NCBI GenBank assembly: GCA_003663585.1
Contig: QMTU01000019.1
Span: forward strand, 1-8,241
Source: Thermoplasmata archaeon
Lineage (GTDB): Archaea; Thermoplasmatota; B47-G6
Direction of reading: 5' to 3'
DNA length: 8,241 bases
Made by a program: the position numbers and the translations under genes. How positions within the stretch are numbered: the stretch's first letter is position 1; each line of letters starts with the position of its first letter. The notes under the pieces were generated by a model. That model saw nothing but the letters and a program-made list of their open reading frames with translations. It ran no database searches and was not told the origin of the DNA. Shown here one piece after another: positions 1 to 6,553 of the stretch.

Positions 1-40
1 ATCCTAGAGGTAGGAATAGCAGGGTGCTGACATACTTCAC
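1..40 (-). CDS. Start of a divergent gene, truncated by the window edge
   Basis: Reading the minus strand from a GTG at 40-38, thirteen codons stay open to the window edge and give VKYVSTLLFLPLG. This is a basic residue followed by a hydrophobic run, as at the start of a signal peptide or membrane segment. The GTG is preceded on the same strand by GAGGTGA with about four bases of spacing, and a TATA-like box lies a further 60-70 bases upstream. The Shine-Dalgarno site and box are the main support; thirteen codons alone prove nothing. The product cannot be named. A competing reading is the tail of a plus-strand gene ending with TGA at 28-30, which has no supporting signal in view. Confidence 0.4.
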   Translation of the reverse strand, partial: MKYVSTLLFLPLG

Positions 41-101
41 AGTTCACCTCTTAGAGGATTGCAACTCTTCCTGCAGAGGATATCAAACAGCGTAAAGCAA
101 A

Positions 102-110
102 ATTATAAAT
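102..110 (-). promoter_or_regulatory. TATA-like box for the minus-strand gene
   Basis: On the minus strand this reads ATTTATAAT, close to the archaeal TATA consensus. A start site about 25 bases downstream would fall near position 80 and leave a leader of roughly 40 bases that includes the GAGGTGA site before the GTG at 40. The call is by eye, and this AT-rich stretch contains other weak matches. Confidence 0.3.
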
Positions 111-308
111 ATGCCCATGAGGATATTCTTAAAGTGTTAGTTCAGTTTTAAGTCCTCCTAGAGGGTATTCTTTAGCAGATATTTCCACGAGTGGTATTCA
201 GTGTTATGGAGTAGTTTAACCATAAAGCTTGCATTTGTGAGATTAATGACTTTTAGATGGCTGTTAGGTATTAATTAGGCCTTAAATAGCATACCTTCTT
301 AGGCTTGA

Positions 309-321
309 AAGGAAAATATCG
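309..321 (+). repeat. 13-bp direct repeat, copy 1
   Basis: The sequence AAGGAAAATATCG occurs here and again at 537-549, both on the plus strand and both inside the region before aCPSF1. The copies are 228 bases apart, so the repeats and the segment between them could be the trace of a duplication or an insertion. Confidence 0.5.
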
Positions 322-328
322 TCTAATG

Positions 329-414
329 ATTAATCCCTGAGATCTCTAGTGATCTCGGAGGGTACGGAAACTAATGATGTTTGACGTTGAATTATGCATG
401 GGAAAGGGATTAAT
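329..414. promoter_or_regulatory. Nested inverted repeat, possible structured leader element
   Basis: ATTAATCCCT at 329-338 is the exact reverse complement of AGGGATTAAT at 405-414, giving a 10-bp outer stem. Directly inside it a second hairpin pairs GAGATC (339-344) with GATCTC (351-356) around a six-base loop, so the two helices could stack. The remaining 48 bases inside show only weak pairing. The element lies about 165 bases upstream of the aCPSF1 start. It could be a leader structure, a small RNA or a protein-binding palindrome. It matches no riboswitch or small-RNA family that I recognise. Confidence 0.35.
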
Positions 415-536
415 GGAGCGGTTTTGGGTGGTAACCATAATAGCCACAGTCTATTAAGTGAGTAGTATTGTGGTTTTCCTTTAAGGGAGTGCCATGATTT
501 TGTATCTGTATCTAAGTTTACGCTCCTGCTACGTTT

Positions 537-549
537 AAGGAAAATATCG
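537..549 (+). repeat. 13-bp direct repeat, copy 2
   Basis: This is an exact second copy of AAGGAAAATATCG (first copy at 309-321). It ends 30 bases before the aCPSF1 start codon, just upstream of its Shine-Dalgarno site. It is preceded by TTTAAGG, which could form part of a weak TATA-like box. Confidence 0.5.
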
Positions 550-579
550 AAGATCACAAAGGAGAGGTGTGTCTTAAAC

Positions 580-2625
580 ATGAACATGAATATAAGGGCT
601 GGAACAGCAAGAGATTACTTAGAGAGCATTTCAAAGGAGATCTACTCAGAGCTACCAAGGGATATCTTAAATATCGTTGACTTAGATCTATTCGGAGCAG
701 AGGTAGTAATATACACGCTAAGTCCAGGAAAGTTCGCTGACTACTATGATAAAATCAGAGAGCTTGCTAAGAAGCTTAAAAAGCGAATAACAATAAGAAC
801 GCCAAATCTTGAGGAAATAGCTAAGAAGAATGAAGAAGAAGCAAAACGCTTTGAGGAAGTCATAAATAAGAACAGAAAGCCACCAGAGGAAGCAAAGAAG
901 ATTATAAAGAAAATAATACCAGAAGAAGCAGGAATAAAGAAAATAGTTTTTGATAATACCAGCGGAAAGGTATATATAGAAGCTGTAAAGCCGGGAGTTG
1001 TAATAGGAAAAGGACACGCTAATAAAATAAGAATTCTCAAGGAAACAGGATGGATTCCTGAAATAAAGAGGTATCCTCCAATACCTTCACCAATAATCTG
1101 GACAATCAGAGAGTTTTACATGAGAGATGAAGTAGACAACTTTAGAACGAGAATGCTAAAGAGAATTGCAATGAAGATAAATATACAAAGCACATGGATG
1201 ATAAAAGGTCAGAAGACATGGGTAAGAATAACATCTCTTGGAGGGTATCAAGAGGTTGGAAGAAACTGTCACCTGCTGACGACAAAGGAGTCTAGAGTTC
1301 TAGTCGACTGTGGAATATCACTTGGGGCACCTCCTCAAGAGATGTTTCCTGACTTTAAGATTCCCGAGTTTAACCTTGAGGAAATAGATGCCATAGTCCT
1401 AACACATGCCCACTTAGATCATACCGGTGCCCTCTTGTACATCCTTTCAGGACATTCAGAGTACACATATGATGGCCCAATATACTGTACAGAACCCACA
1501 AGAGACCTCTTATACTTGCTTCTCAAGGATTACATGTCACTCTCAAGGGATTTTTATCTTCAGGTTAAGTTAGAGGATATACTTAAGAGAATAATAACAG
1601 TTGACTATGGAACTACTCTGGACATAACTCCTGATATAAGGATGACATTCTATAACGCAGGACATATATTGGGATCAGCAATGGTGCACTTTCACATAGG
1701 AGAAGGATTCTACAATGTTGCATTCACTGGAGACTTCAAGTATGATAAAAGAAGCAGAGTCCCAAGGCTTCTCCCACCTGCAGATCCAGCATTTCCAAGG
1801 CTTGAAGCTCTTGTAATGGAAGCCACATATGGAGGAAAGAGGGATACGGCATCCTTTGATGATGCTGTTAACAGGCTTGGGGATATAATAAGAAACGCTT
1901 ATAGAAAAAAAGCAAAGGTGATAATTCCTGCGTTTACTGTTGGCCGTTCTCAGGATGTGATGTTCGCAATACGCTATCTTAGAGATCATAAGCTCATTCC
2001 AGAGGATATCCCAATATACATTGATGGGTCTATATGGGAAGCTACAGCAATTCACACATCATATCCTGAGTATCTCAGTAAGTACGTTAGAGATCTTATA
2101 TATGAAGAAGGAGAGAAAATCTTTGACAAGAATGTTTTCATAGATGTACATAAAGATAAGGATAAAAGGCTTGAGATAGTGAGTGAGCATGGTCCAGCGG
2201 TTATAATAACTACATCAGGTATGATAAATGGAGGGCCGATATTCGAATACCTTTACTATCTTGGGCAGGATGAGAACAATGTACTTGTATTTGTAGGTTA
2301 TCAGGCTGAGGGAACTATTGGAAGGAGGATTCAAGATGGTGCCAGGACAATAATGATCCCAATTGATGGAAGAAACACCTTAGTTGAGCTAAAGCTTGAC
2401 ATAGAGACTGTTGAAGGATTTTCAGGTCATGCATACAGGGATCAACTTGAGAACTTTTTATTAGATCTAAATGCACGTAGAGGACAGGGAATAAAGCTTC
2501 AGAATATTGTTGTGCATCATGGAGAGCCAAAGAAGATCGAAAGCATGGCAAGATGGATAGAAAGAAACATCAGGGCTAAGAGCATAAGAACTCCAAATAA
2601 CCTAGAAACTGTTCGCCTTATATAA
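580..2625 (+). CDS. aCPSF1/FttA, KH-domain beta-CASP ribonuclease and termination factor
   Basis: Archaeal homologue of CPSF73. The family cleaves nascent transcripts at U-rich 3' ends and terminates transcription, with two zinc ions in a metallo-beta-lactamase (MBL) fold. The 681 residues show N-terminal KH domains (about 1-205), the MBL core, the beta-CASP insert and a C-terminal MBL tail ending in the conserved NLETVRL. Visible catalytic residues are D243, HAHLDH (276-281), H362 and D385. Beta-CASP motifs are A (E414), B (H617 in SGHA) and C (H647 in HHGE). The start ATG follows GGAGAGGTG by about ten bases; ATG at 586 is an alternative. It is somewhat longer than the usual 630-650 residues, with a Lys/Glu-rich helix at about 77-99. 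The KH loop reads GKGH (143-146), lacking the last Gly of GXXG. It heads the plus-strand gene row. The family is certain; its action in this organism is inferred. Confidence 0.97.
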   Translation: MNMNIRAGTARDYLESISKEIYSELPRDILNIVDLDLFGAEVVIYTLSPGKFADYYDKIRELAKKLKKRITIRTPNLEEIAKKNEEEAKRFEEVINKNRKPPEEAKKIIKKIIPEEAGIKKIVFDNTSGKVYIEAVKPGVVIGKGHANKIRILKETGWIPEIKRYPPIPSPIIWTIREFYMRDEVDNFRTRMLKRIAMKINIQSTWMIKGQKTWVRITSLGGYQEVGRNCHLLTTKESRVLVDCGISLGAPPQEMFPDFKIPEFNLEEIDAIVLTHAHLDHTGALLYILSGHSEYTYDGPIYCTEPTRDLLYLLLKDYMSLSRDFYLQVKLEDILKRIITVDYGTTLDITPDIRMTFYNAGHILGSAMVHFHIGEGFYNVAFTGDFKYDKRSRVPRLLPPADPAFPRLEALVMEATYGGKRDTASFDDAVNRLGDIIRNAYRKKAKVIIPAFTVGRSQDVMFAIRYLRDHKLIPEDIPIYIDGSIWEATAIHTSYPEYLSKYVRDLIYEEGEKIFDKNVFIDVHKDKDKRLEIVSEHGPAVIITTSGMINGGPIFEYLYYLGQDENNVLVFVGYQAEGTIGRRIQDGARTIMIPIDGRNTLVELKLDIETVEGFSGHAYRDQLENFLLDLNARRGQGIKLQNIVVHHGEPKKIESMARWIERNIRAKSIRTPNNLETVRLI

Positions 2626-2652
2626 TCCTGTGAAAAAGAGGTTCAGAGAGTT

Positions 2653-3621
2653 ATGAATGCTAATAGCTCGGGAAACGAGGGGTTCAGGAAAAGGCATAGA
2701 AAATCTTTGACTCTGCTACTCACAGCTATTGGAGTTCTTATTGCACTTCTTCTTATTCATATTATTGGGATTGAAGAGGTAGTGAGAGCATTTACCACAT
2801 ATAGTGTAAGACAGCTTGTAGTATTCATAGTTCTCTATATTTTTTCTTGGGTCTTAAGGGGACTAAAGTTCTATCTGATCTTAAGAGCATCTGACATAAG
2901 GATAGGTGTTCTAAGATCTATAGGATTGGCAATTCTCGGAGGGTTTGCTAACATATTTGGCATGTTTCAGATAGGTGATGTGACAAGGGTAATCGCCGTT
3001 AAGTTTCAAGCAAATAAGGACTTCGGCGTTGCAACCTCTCCAATATTAACTGACATGTTATCTGGAACATATGGCCTCATAACACTCGTTCTAGTCTTTA
3101 TACTTCTCTTTAGTCCAGACAGAGCTAGCTCATGGACGAGACTGTGTATATTGTTTATTATCCTTCTTGCAATAGCCACTATAGGAGTACTGAAATATGG
3201 AAGACAGATTGGGGACTTTCTCTCGTCAAAAAAGCCAAATAGGGCACTAATGTTCCTTGCAAACATTGTCTACACGATGAGAGTTGCTCTTAACAGTAAG
3301 CTCTTTTATGCTTCTATAGTGATATCGATCATATCATGGCTTATAGAGGGCGTTTCCTTCAGCACTCTTGTCCCAATGATTGACTGGTATAATGCTGTCA
3401 TAGCAGAGGCTCTTGGGAATATGGTTAAGATAGTCCCCGTGACTCCAGGAGGAATGGGAACATTCGAAGGTGTTGTGGCACTATATCTTTCTAAATTTGG
3501 GATCGAGATATCTGAAGCGTTTTCATATGCTCTATCTTATCACCTTATGACAAAGGTGATACTTGCTGTCATAGGAGCACCTTTAGCTTCAATCCTGATA
3601 CCAAAGGCTAGTGATGAGTAA
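2653..3621 (+). CDS. UPF0104 / flippase-like (LPG synthase TM domain) membrane protein
   Basis: The 322 residues form an integral membrane protein with about seven or eight hydrophobic segments, roughly at 18-39, 51-72, 86-107, 135-154, 160-180, 218-240, 242-262 and 296-316, after a short basic N-terminus. Family signatures are visible: GD at 108-109 followed by R112, D134 near the start of a helix, and TPGGMGTFEG (264-273). It belongs to the family of MprF transmembrane regions and archaeal AglD-like proteins. Lipid flipping or dolichol-linked glycan work has been proposed for some members; the substrate here is unknown. No catalytic synthase domain is attached. The ATG is preceded by GAGGTT at 2638-2643. 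It lies 27 bases after aCPSF1 and in the same frame, separated only by that gene's TAA, and probably shares its transcript. Confidence 0.85.
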   Translation: MNANSSGNEGFRKRHRKSLTLLLTAIGVLIALLLIHIIGIEEVVRAFTTYSVRQLVVFIVLYIFSWVLRGLKFYLILRASDIRIGVLRSIGLAILGGFANIFGMFQIGDVTRVIAVKFQANKDFGVATSPILTDMLSGTYGLITLVLVFILLFSPDRASSWTRLCILFIILLAIATIGVLKYGRQIGDFLSSKKPNRALMFLANIVYTMRVALNSKLFYASIVISIISWLIEGVSFSTLVPMIDWYNAVIAEALGNMVKIVPVTPGGMGTFEGVVALYLSKFGIEISEAFSYALSYHLMTKVILAVIGAPLASILIPKASDE

Positions 3622-3733
3622 AGTAAAGTCTTTTAAGCATGAGTCCTTTGAAAGGTCTATAGCTGATGGAGTACCTACAATATTTCCAAAATTACTTAGA
3701 GGTAGATTTTATCACATTCATCAGCTAACGTAA
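3614..3733 (+). CDS. Possible 39-residue small protein, overlapping the upstream stop
   Basis: An ATG inside the last codons of the membrane-protein gene opens a frame of 39 codons to a TAA at 3731-3733, filling almost all of the gap before csl4. The overlap with the upstream stop is eight bases, a layout typical of translational coupling. Codon use fits the neighbours: all three Arg codons are AGA or AGG, and both Ile ATA codons and A/T third positions are frequent. The peptide is basic and contains PKLLRGRFYHIHQL near its C-terminus. I recognise no family and there is no clear Shine-Dalgarno site. It could also be the remnant of a longer gene or chance. Confidence 0.35.
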   Translation: MSKVKSFKHESFERSIADGVPTIFPKLLRGRFYHIHQLT

Positions 3734-3751
3734 AAGCTAGGTGGTTTAGAC

Positions 3752-4354
3752 ATGATAAAAGACGGGGAACTTGTCATTCCAGGCCAAGAGCTAGGTACTC
3801 TAGAAGAATACCTTCCTGGAGAAAATGTATATGAGGTTGGAGGAAGGATTTATTCAAAGGTTCTTGGAAGGGTTGCTGTGAAGGACTTAATGATAAGTGT
3901 TTCCCCTCTGAAGGAGATTCCAAGAATAAAGGAAGGAGAAGTGGTAATTGCTACTGTGACTGAGGTTAAGGAGAACATAGCAATTGTAGAAATATTGGCA
4001 ATAGAAGGAAAGGCTTACAGGAGCATAGCATCCCCTATTTATACTGCTGCGATACCCATATCCCAGATTGCGAATGAGTTCATAAAGGATATTCGTATGA
4101 AGCTTAGAACATCCGATATAGTAAGAGCTAAGGTCATAAGCACTCAAAGAGGGATATTTCTTACTGTAAAACCTCCAGACATGGGAGTTATAAATGCTTT
4201 TTGCAGCATATGCAGAAGGCCACTAAGGAGAGTTTCTGGAAACACTTTAAGGTGTGATCACTGCAACACAAATGAGACTAGAAAGATCAGCGAGCTATAT
4301 GGGAGATACTTTATTGGAGGTGATAAGTATGGAAATAATCCCAGAAAGATCTGA
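3752..4354 (+). CDS. csl4: Exosome RNA-binding cap subunit Csl4
   Basis: Csl4 sits on the cap of the archaeal exosome (Rrp41/Rrp42 ring), binds RNA and helps recruit DnaG and other partners for 3'-5' decay and tailing. The 200 residues show the usual three parts: an N-terminal beta domain (about 1-55), an S1 RNA-binding domain (about 60-145) and a C-terminal zinc ribbon with C151-x2-C154 and C168-x2-C171. Length and order match the family. The start is set by AGGTGGT (3739-3745), about six bases before the ATG. Its last 26 bases overlap the start of rpoL, and the rpoL Shine-Dalgarno site lies inside its C-terminal codons, so the two are probably translationally coupled. Confidence 0.93.
   Translation: MIKDGELVIPGQELGTLEEYLPGENVYEVGGRIYSKVLGRVAVKDLMISVSPLKEIPRIKEGEVVIATVTEVKENIAIVEILAIEGKAYRSIASPIYTAAIPISQIANEFIKDIRMKLRTSDIVRAKVISTQRGIFLTVKPPDMGVINAFCSICRRPLRRVSGNTLRCDHCNTNETRKISELYGRYFIGGDKYGNNPRKI
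4316..4323 (+). promoter_or_regulatory. Shine-Dalgarno site that fixes the rpoL start
   Basis: GGAGGTGA lies inside the last codons of csl4, five bases before the ATG at 4329. It is one of the strongest ribosome-binding sites in the window. It argues for initiation at 4329 and for coupling of the two overlapping genes. Confidence 0.75.
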
Positions 4355-4685
4355 TGATAATAAGGTTATGAAATTTAGGGTTATTGGAGAAGATCACACG
4401 CTACTAAATGCTTTAAGAGAGAAACTGCTATCCTATCCAGAAGTCGAGTATGCCTATTATAATGTGTCTCATCCACTTAAGAGTCCCTACCTATTGTTAC
4501 CAGATAACGTAAGTGCCCCAATTGACCTTAGAGGATTGCAGCAAGAGGTAATGTTCGTTTTCAGAGTAAGAAAGGGTAATCCTAAAGATCTACTTAAAAA
4601 GGCTGTAGATGAGCTCCTCGGAGAGGCTGAGGAGCTGGTTAAAATAGTGGACAAGATCTACGAGGATCATAACAAAAAGAGATAG
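4329..4685 (+). CDS. rpoL: DNA-directed RNA polymerase subunit L
   Basis: RpoL (the Rpb11/Rpo11 homologue) pairs with Rpo3 (subunit D) in the assembly platform of archaeal RNA polymerase. The 118-residue product carries the family hallmarks GEDHTLLNALRE near the N-terminus and the HPL motif in NVSHPLKSPY, followed by a long C-terminal helix rich in Lys and Glu. I chose the ATG at 4329 because GGAGGTGA (4316-4323) sits five bases upstream and the family starts just before this beta strand. The longer open frame from 4254 would add 25 residues unlike the family. It overlaps the end of csl4 by 26 bases, and truD starts two bases after its stop. It is slightly longer than the usual 90-100 residues because of its C-terminal tail. 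Confidence 0.93.
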   Translation: MEIIPERSDDNKVMKFRVIGEDHTLLNALREKLLSYPEVEYAYYNVSHPLKSPYLLLPDNVSAPIDLRGLQQEVMFVFRVRKGNPKDLLKKAVDELLGEAEELVKIVDKIYEDHNKKR

Positions 4686-4687
4686 GT

Positions 4688-6001
4688 ATGCCATGCGAGG
4701 AAGTTCCAGAAATTGAAAGGAATATAGGCATGGAAGTATACCTCACAGATTATCCTGGATTTGGGGGAAGACTTAGGACACGCCCTGAAGATTTTATAGT
4801 TGATGAGCTTTCATATGATCTTCCAAGGGTTGACAATGGGCCATTTATTGCGCTAAGAATAAGGACAAAAAATTGGGAGACATTTAGACTTTTTGATCGT
4901 ATTGCTAGAAAATTAGGACTTAGAGCTTCTCAGATACACTTTGCAGGAACTAAGGACAAACGAGCTATTACAACGCAGCTCATAGTTATTCCTACAAAAA
5001 GAAAATTAGAGAATGTTGTAGAGGTCGTAAAGACAATTAAAAATGTAGAAGTTCTTGAAGCCTTTAGAACTAACAGGCTAATAAAGCTTGGTGACTTATA
5101 CGGGAATAGATTTACGGTCACTATTAGGGACGTTTCTGAAAACGCTGAGGAACTATTTTATAAGAATAAAGAGCAGCTAGATACTTATGGAGGTTTTCCA
5201 AATTTCTATGGTGTTCAGAGATTTGGTAGTGTGAGACCAATTTCTCACATTGTTGGAAAGTTACTGCTCATGGGCAAGTTCGAGGAGGCATTTCTTACAT
5301 TAGTGGCAAAACCCTATGGAGGAGAGGCTCCAGATGTATTAGAAGTTCGAAAGTACCTGTTAGAGACCAGAGATTATGAAGAGGCTTATAGGATGATGCC
5401 AAGGAGAATGGTATTCGATAAGAGAATGCTAGAGCACTTAGTGAGGCATCCTGGAGATTTCATTGGAGCCTTTAGATCTCTTCCAAAACCATTGAGGATA
5501 ATATACATATACGCATATCAGTCATACCTGTTTAACAAAATACTAAGCGAGCGAATAAGGAGAGGTCTTCCTATAATGGAGCCTGTGGAGGGAGATATAA
5601 TAATACCTCTTGTGAGACCCATAACCCTTGAAATGTCTCACGGTATATACGTTGATAGATGGAACATTGACAAGATCAGGAAAAAAGTAAGGGAAGGAAA
5701 GGCGTTTGTCACAGGACTTGTCCCTGGAACAAAGGCCCTTATAGCAAAAGGCGAACCTGGAGAAATTGAGATGAAGATACTTCAAGATGAGGGCATAAAC
5801 CCTAAAGACTTTGTAGTACCAAACATGCCAGAACTGACGTCAGAGGGAACTAGAAGAGCACTGGGGGTGCCTGTTAAGTGGATATTTTGGAAATTTAAGG
5901 AAAATACTGCGGTACTATCTTTTGAGTTATATAAGGGCTGTTACGCTACCTCACTGCTTAGAGAGTTTATGAAGGCGAAGGATATTAAAGCTTATGCTTG
6001 A
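4688..6001 (+). CDS. truD: tRNA pseudouridine(13) synthase TruD
   Basis: TruD isomerises uridine 13 in the D-stem of certain tRNAs to pseudouridine. The 437-residue length is normal for archaeal members. The N-terminus has the family sequence around GGRLRTRPEDFIVDE. The catalytic motif HFAGTKDKRAITTQ places the nucleophilic aspartate at D90. NFYGVQRFG (172-180) and YQSYLFN (277-283) are further conserved blocks, and the C-terminus has the expected KGCYATSLLREF. The sequence between about 185 and 320 corresponds to the TRUD insertion domain. The start lies two bases after the rpoL stop and has only a weak Shine-Dalgarno match, so coupled re-initiation is likely. M15 (4730) is a less attractive alternative because conserved residues begin just before it. 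Confidence 0.95.
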   Translation: MPCEEVPEIERNIGMEVYLTDYPGFGGRLRTRPEDFIVDELSYDLPRVDNGPFIALRIRTKNWETFRLFDRIARKLGLRASQIHFAGTKDKRAITTQLIVIPTKRKLENVVEVVKTIKNVEVLEAFRTNRLIKLGDLYGNRFTVTIRDVSENAEELFYKNKEQLDTYGGFPNFYGVQRFGSVRPISHIVGKLLLMGKFEEAFLTLVAKPYGGEAPDVLEVRKYLLETRDYEEAYRMMPRRMVFDKRMLEHLVRHPGDFIGAFRSLPKPLRIIYIYAYQSYLFNKILSERIRRGLPIMEPVEGDIIIPLVRPITLEMSHGIYVDRWNIDKIRKKVREGKAFVTGLVPGTKALIAKGEPGEIEMKILQDEGINPKDFVVPNMPELTSEGTRRALGVPVKWIFWKFKENTAVLSFELYKGCYATSLLREFMKAKDIKAYA

Positions 6002-6038
6002 TTTCTCTTAAGTCGAAGGGTAAGACGGAGGTCTAAGC

Positions 6039-6539
6039 ATGCCTGCTAAGATCTATCTTAGCTGGGCAGAATTTGAAGAGGCCATACAGTATATAGCACT
6101 TAAGCTTAGGGAAACAAGATTTCAGCCAGATTTAATAATTGCAATAGCTAGAGGTGGTCTTATACCAGGAGTAAGACTCTCCCACATACTTAAAATTCCA
6201 ATGAGGAGTATACACATGACGTTTTATGATGAGCATGATAACAGACTTGAAAAGCCCATACTGTTAATACCTCTTCAAACTCCTCAAGAAGTTCAAGGAA
6301 AGAAAGTTTTACTGGTTGATGATATAGCAGACACAGGAATGACTCTAAAAAATGCAATTAATTACTTAAGATCTCTTGGAGCTAGTGAAATTCGAATTGC
6401 AACAATAGCTTATAAACCATCTTCGATAGTAACCCCAGATTTCTACTTATTTACAACTACAAAGTGGGTAGTTTTTCCGTGGGAGAAAGAACCCATAATA
6501 TTTGGTAAGATGCTAATTGAGCATCCAAGAGAGCTTTGA
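6039..6539 (+). CDS. Purine-type phosphoribosyltransferase (xanthine/guanine PRT-like)
   Basis: A type I phosphoribosyltransferase of the COG2236 (Gpt/Hpt1-like) group. These transfer ribose-5-phosphate from PRPP to a purine base in nucleotide salvage in the cytosol. The 166 residues show the pyrophosphate loop ARGGLIPG (37-44), the PRPP-binding signature VLLVDDIADTGMT (90-102) with the acidic pair D94-D95, and a C-terminal WVVFPWEKE typical of the group. The base specificity (xanthine, guanine or hypoxanthine) cannot be read from the sequence. GGAGGT (6027-6032), six bases upstream, fixes the start. It follows truD after 37 bases and precedes the biotin ligase by 14, so it is probably in the same operon. 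Confidence 0.88.
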   Translation: MPAKIYLSWAEFEEAIQYIALKLRETRFQPDLIIAIARGGLIPGVRLSHILKIPMRSIHMTFYDEHDNRLEKPILLIPLQTPQEVQGKKVLLVDDIADTGMTLKNAINYLRSLGASEIRIATIAYKPSSIVTPDFYLFTTTKWVVFPWEKEPIIFGKMLIEHPREL

Positions 6540-6553
6540 TTAGGTAGATATAA

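Larger units (their letters stand above)
41..579. other. Gene-poor intergenic region between divergent genes
   Basis: No convincing protein gene, tRNA or CRISPR repeat is visible. The stretch holds several short imperfect palindromes with a TAGAGG core (2-15, 47-57 and 155-165). The one at 47-57 contains the Shine-Dalgarno site of the minus-strand gene. A weak stem AGGTAT/ATACCT lies at 266-271 and 291-296, with a TTAAAT box at 282-287 that could be a plus-strand TATA element. A 13-bp direct repeat (309-321, 537-549) and a nested inverted repeat (329-414) follow. A plus-strand GGAGAGGTG at 561-569 serves the aCPSF1 start. The 85-codon open frame on the minus strand here looks like chance. Confidence 0.6.

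Noticed and set aside
1..30. Plus-strand frame ending in TGA at 28-30, checked as the tail of an upstream gene
   Set aside because: Nine codons with no recognisable C-terminus; the divergent minus-strand start has better signals. It cannot be excluded.
50..63. 14-base match CTTAGAGGATTGCA shared with 4527-4540 in rpoL
   Set aside because: One match of this length is near what chance gives within a window of this size, and the second copy is ordinary coding sequence.
374..457. 27-codon plus-strand frame starting ATGATG after a GGAGGG at 357-362
   Set aside because: The spacing to the ATG is long (about 11 bases), the peptide has no recognisable features, and it lies across the nested inverted repeat. 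There is too little to call a gene.
41..579. Possible tRNA, SRP RNA, RNase P RNA or CRISPR array
   Set aside because: No T-loop sequence, no conserved core motifs of those RNAs, no regular repeat-spacer spacing, and the base composition is too AT-rich for a stable RNA of a thermophile.
330..587. 85-codon open frame on the minus strand before aCPSF1
   Set aside because: It overlaps the aCPSF1 start, has no convincing Shine-Dalgarno site, shows no recognisable domain, and runs through the inverted repeat. It looks like chance.
718..1040. Two overlapping minus-strand frames of 98-99 codons
   Set aside because: They mirror the Lys/Glu-rich helix of aCPSF1, which reads as Phe/Ser/Leu-rich sequence on the other strand. 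They are shadows of a certain gene.
4254..4328. Longer rpoL reading frame starting at 4254
   Set aside because: The extra 25 residues do not fit the family, and the strong GGAGGTGA site points to the ATG at 4329.
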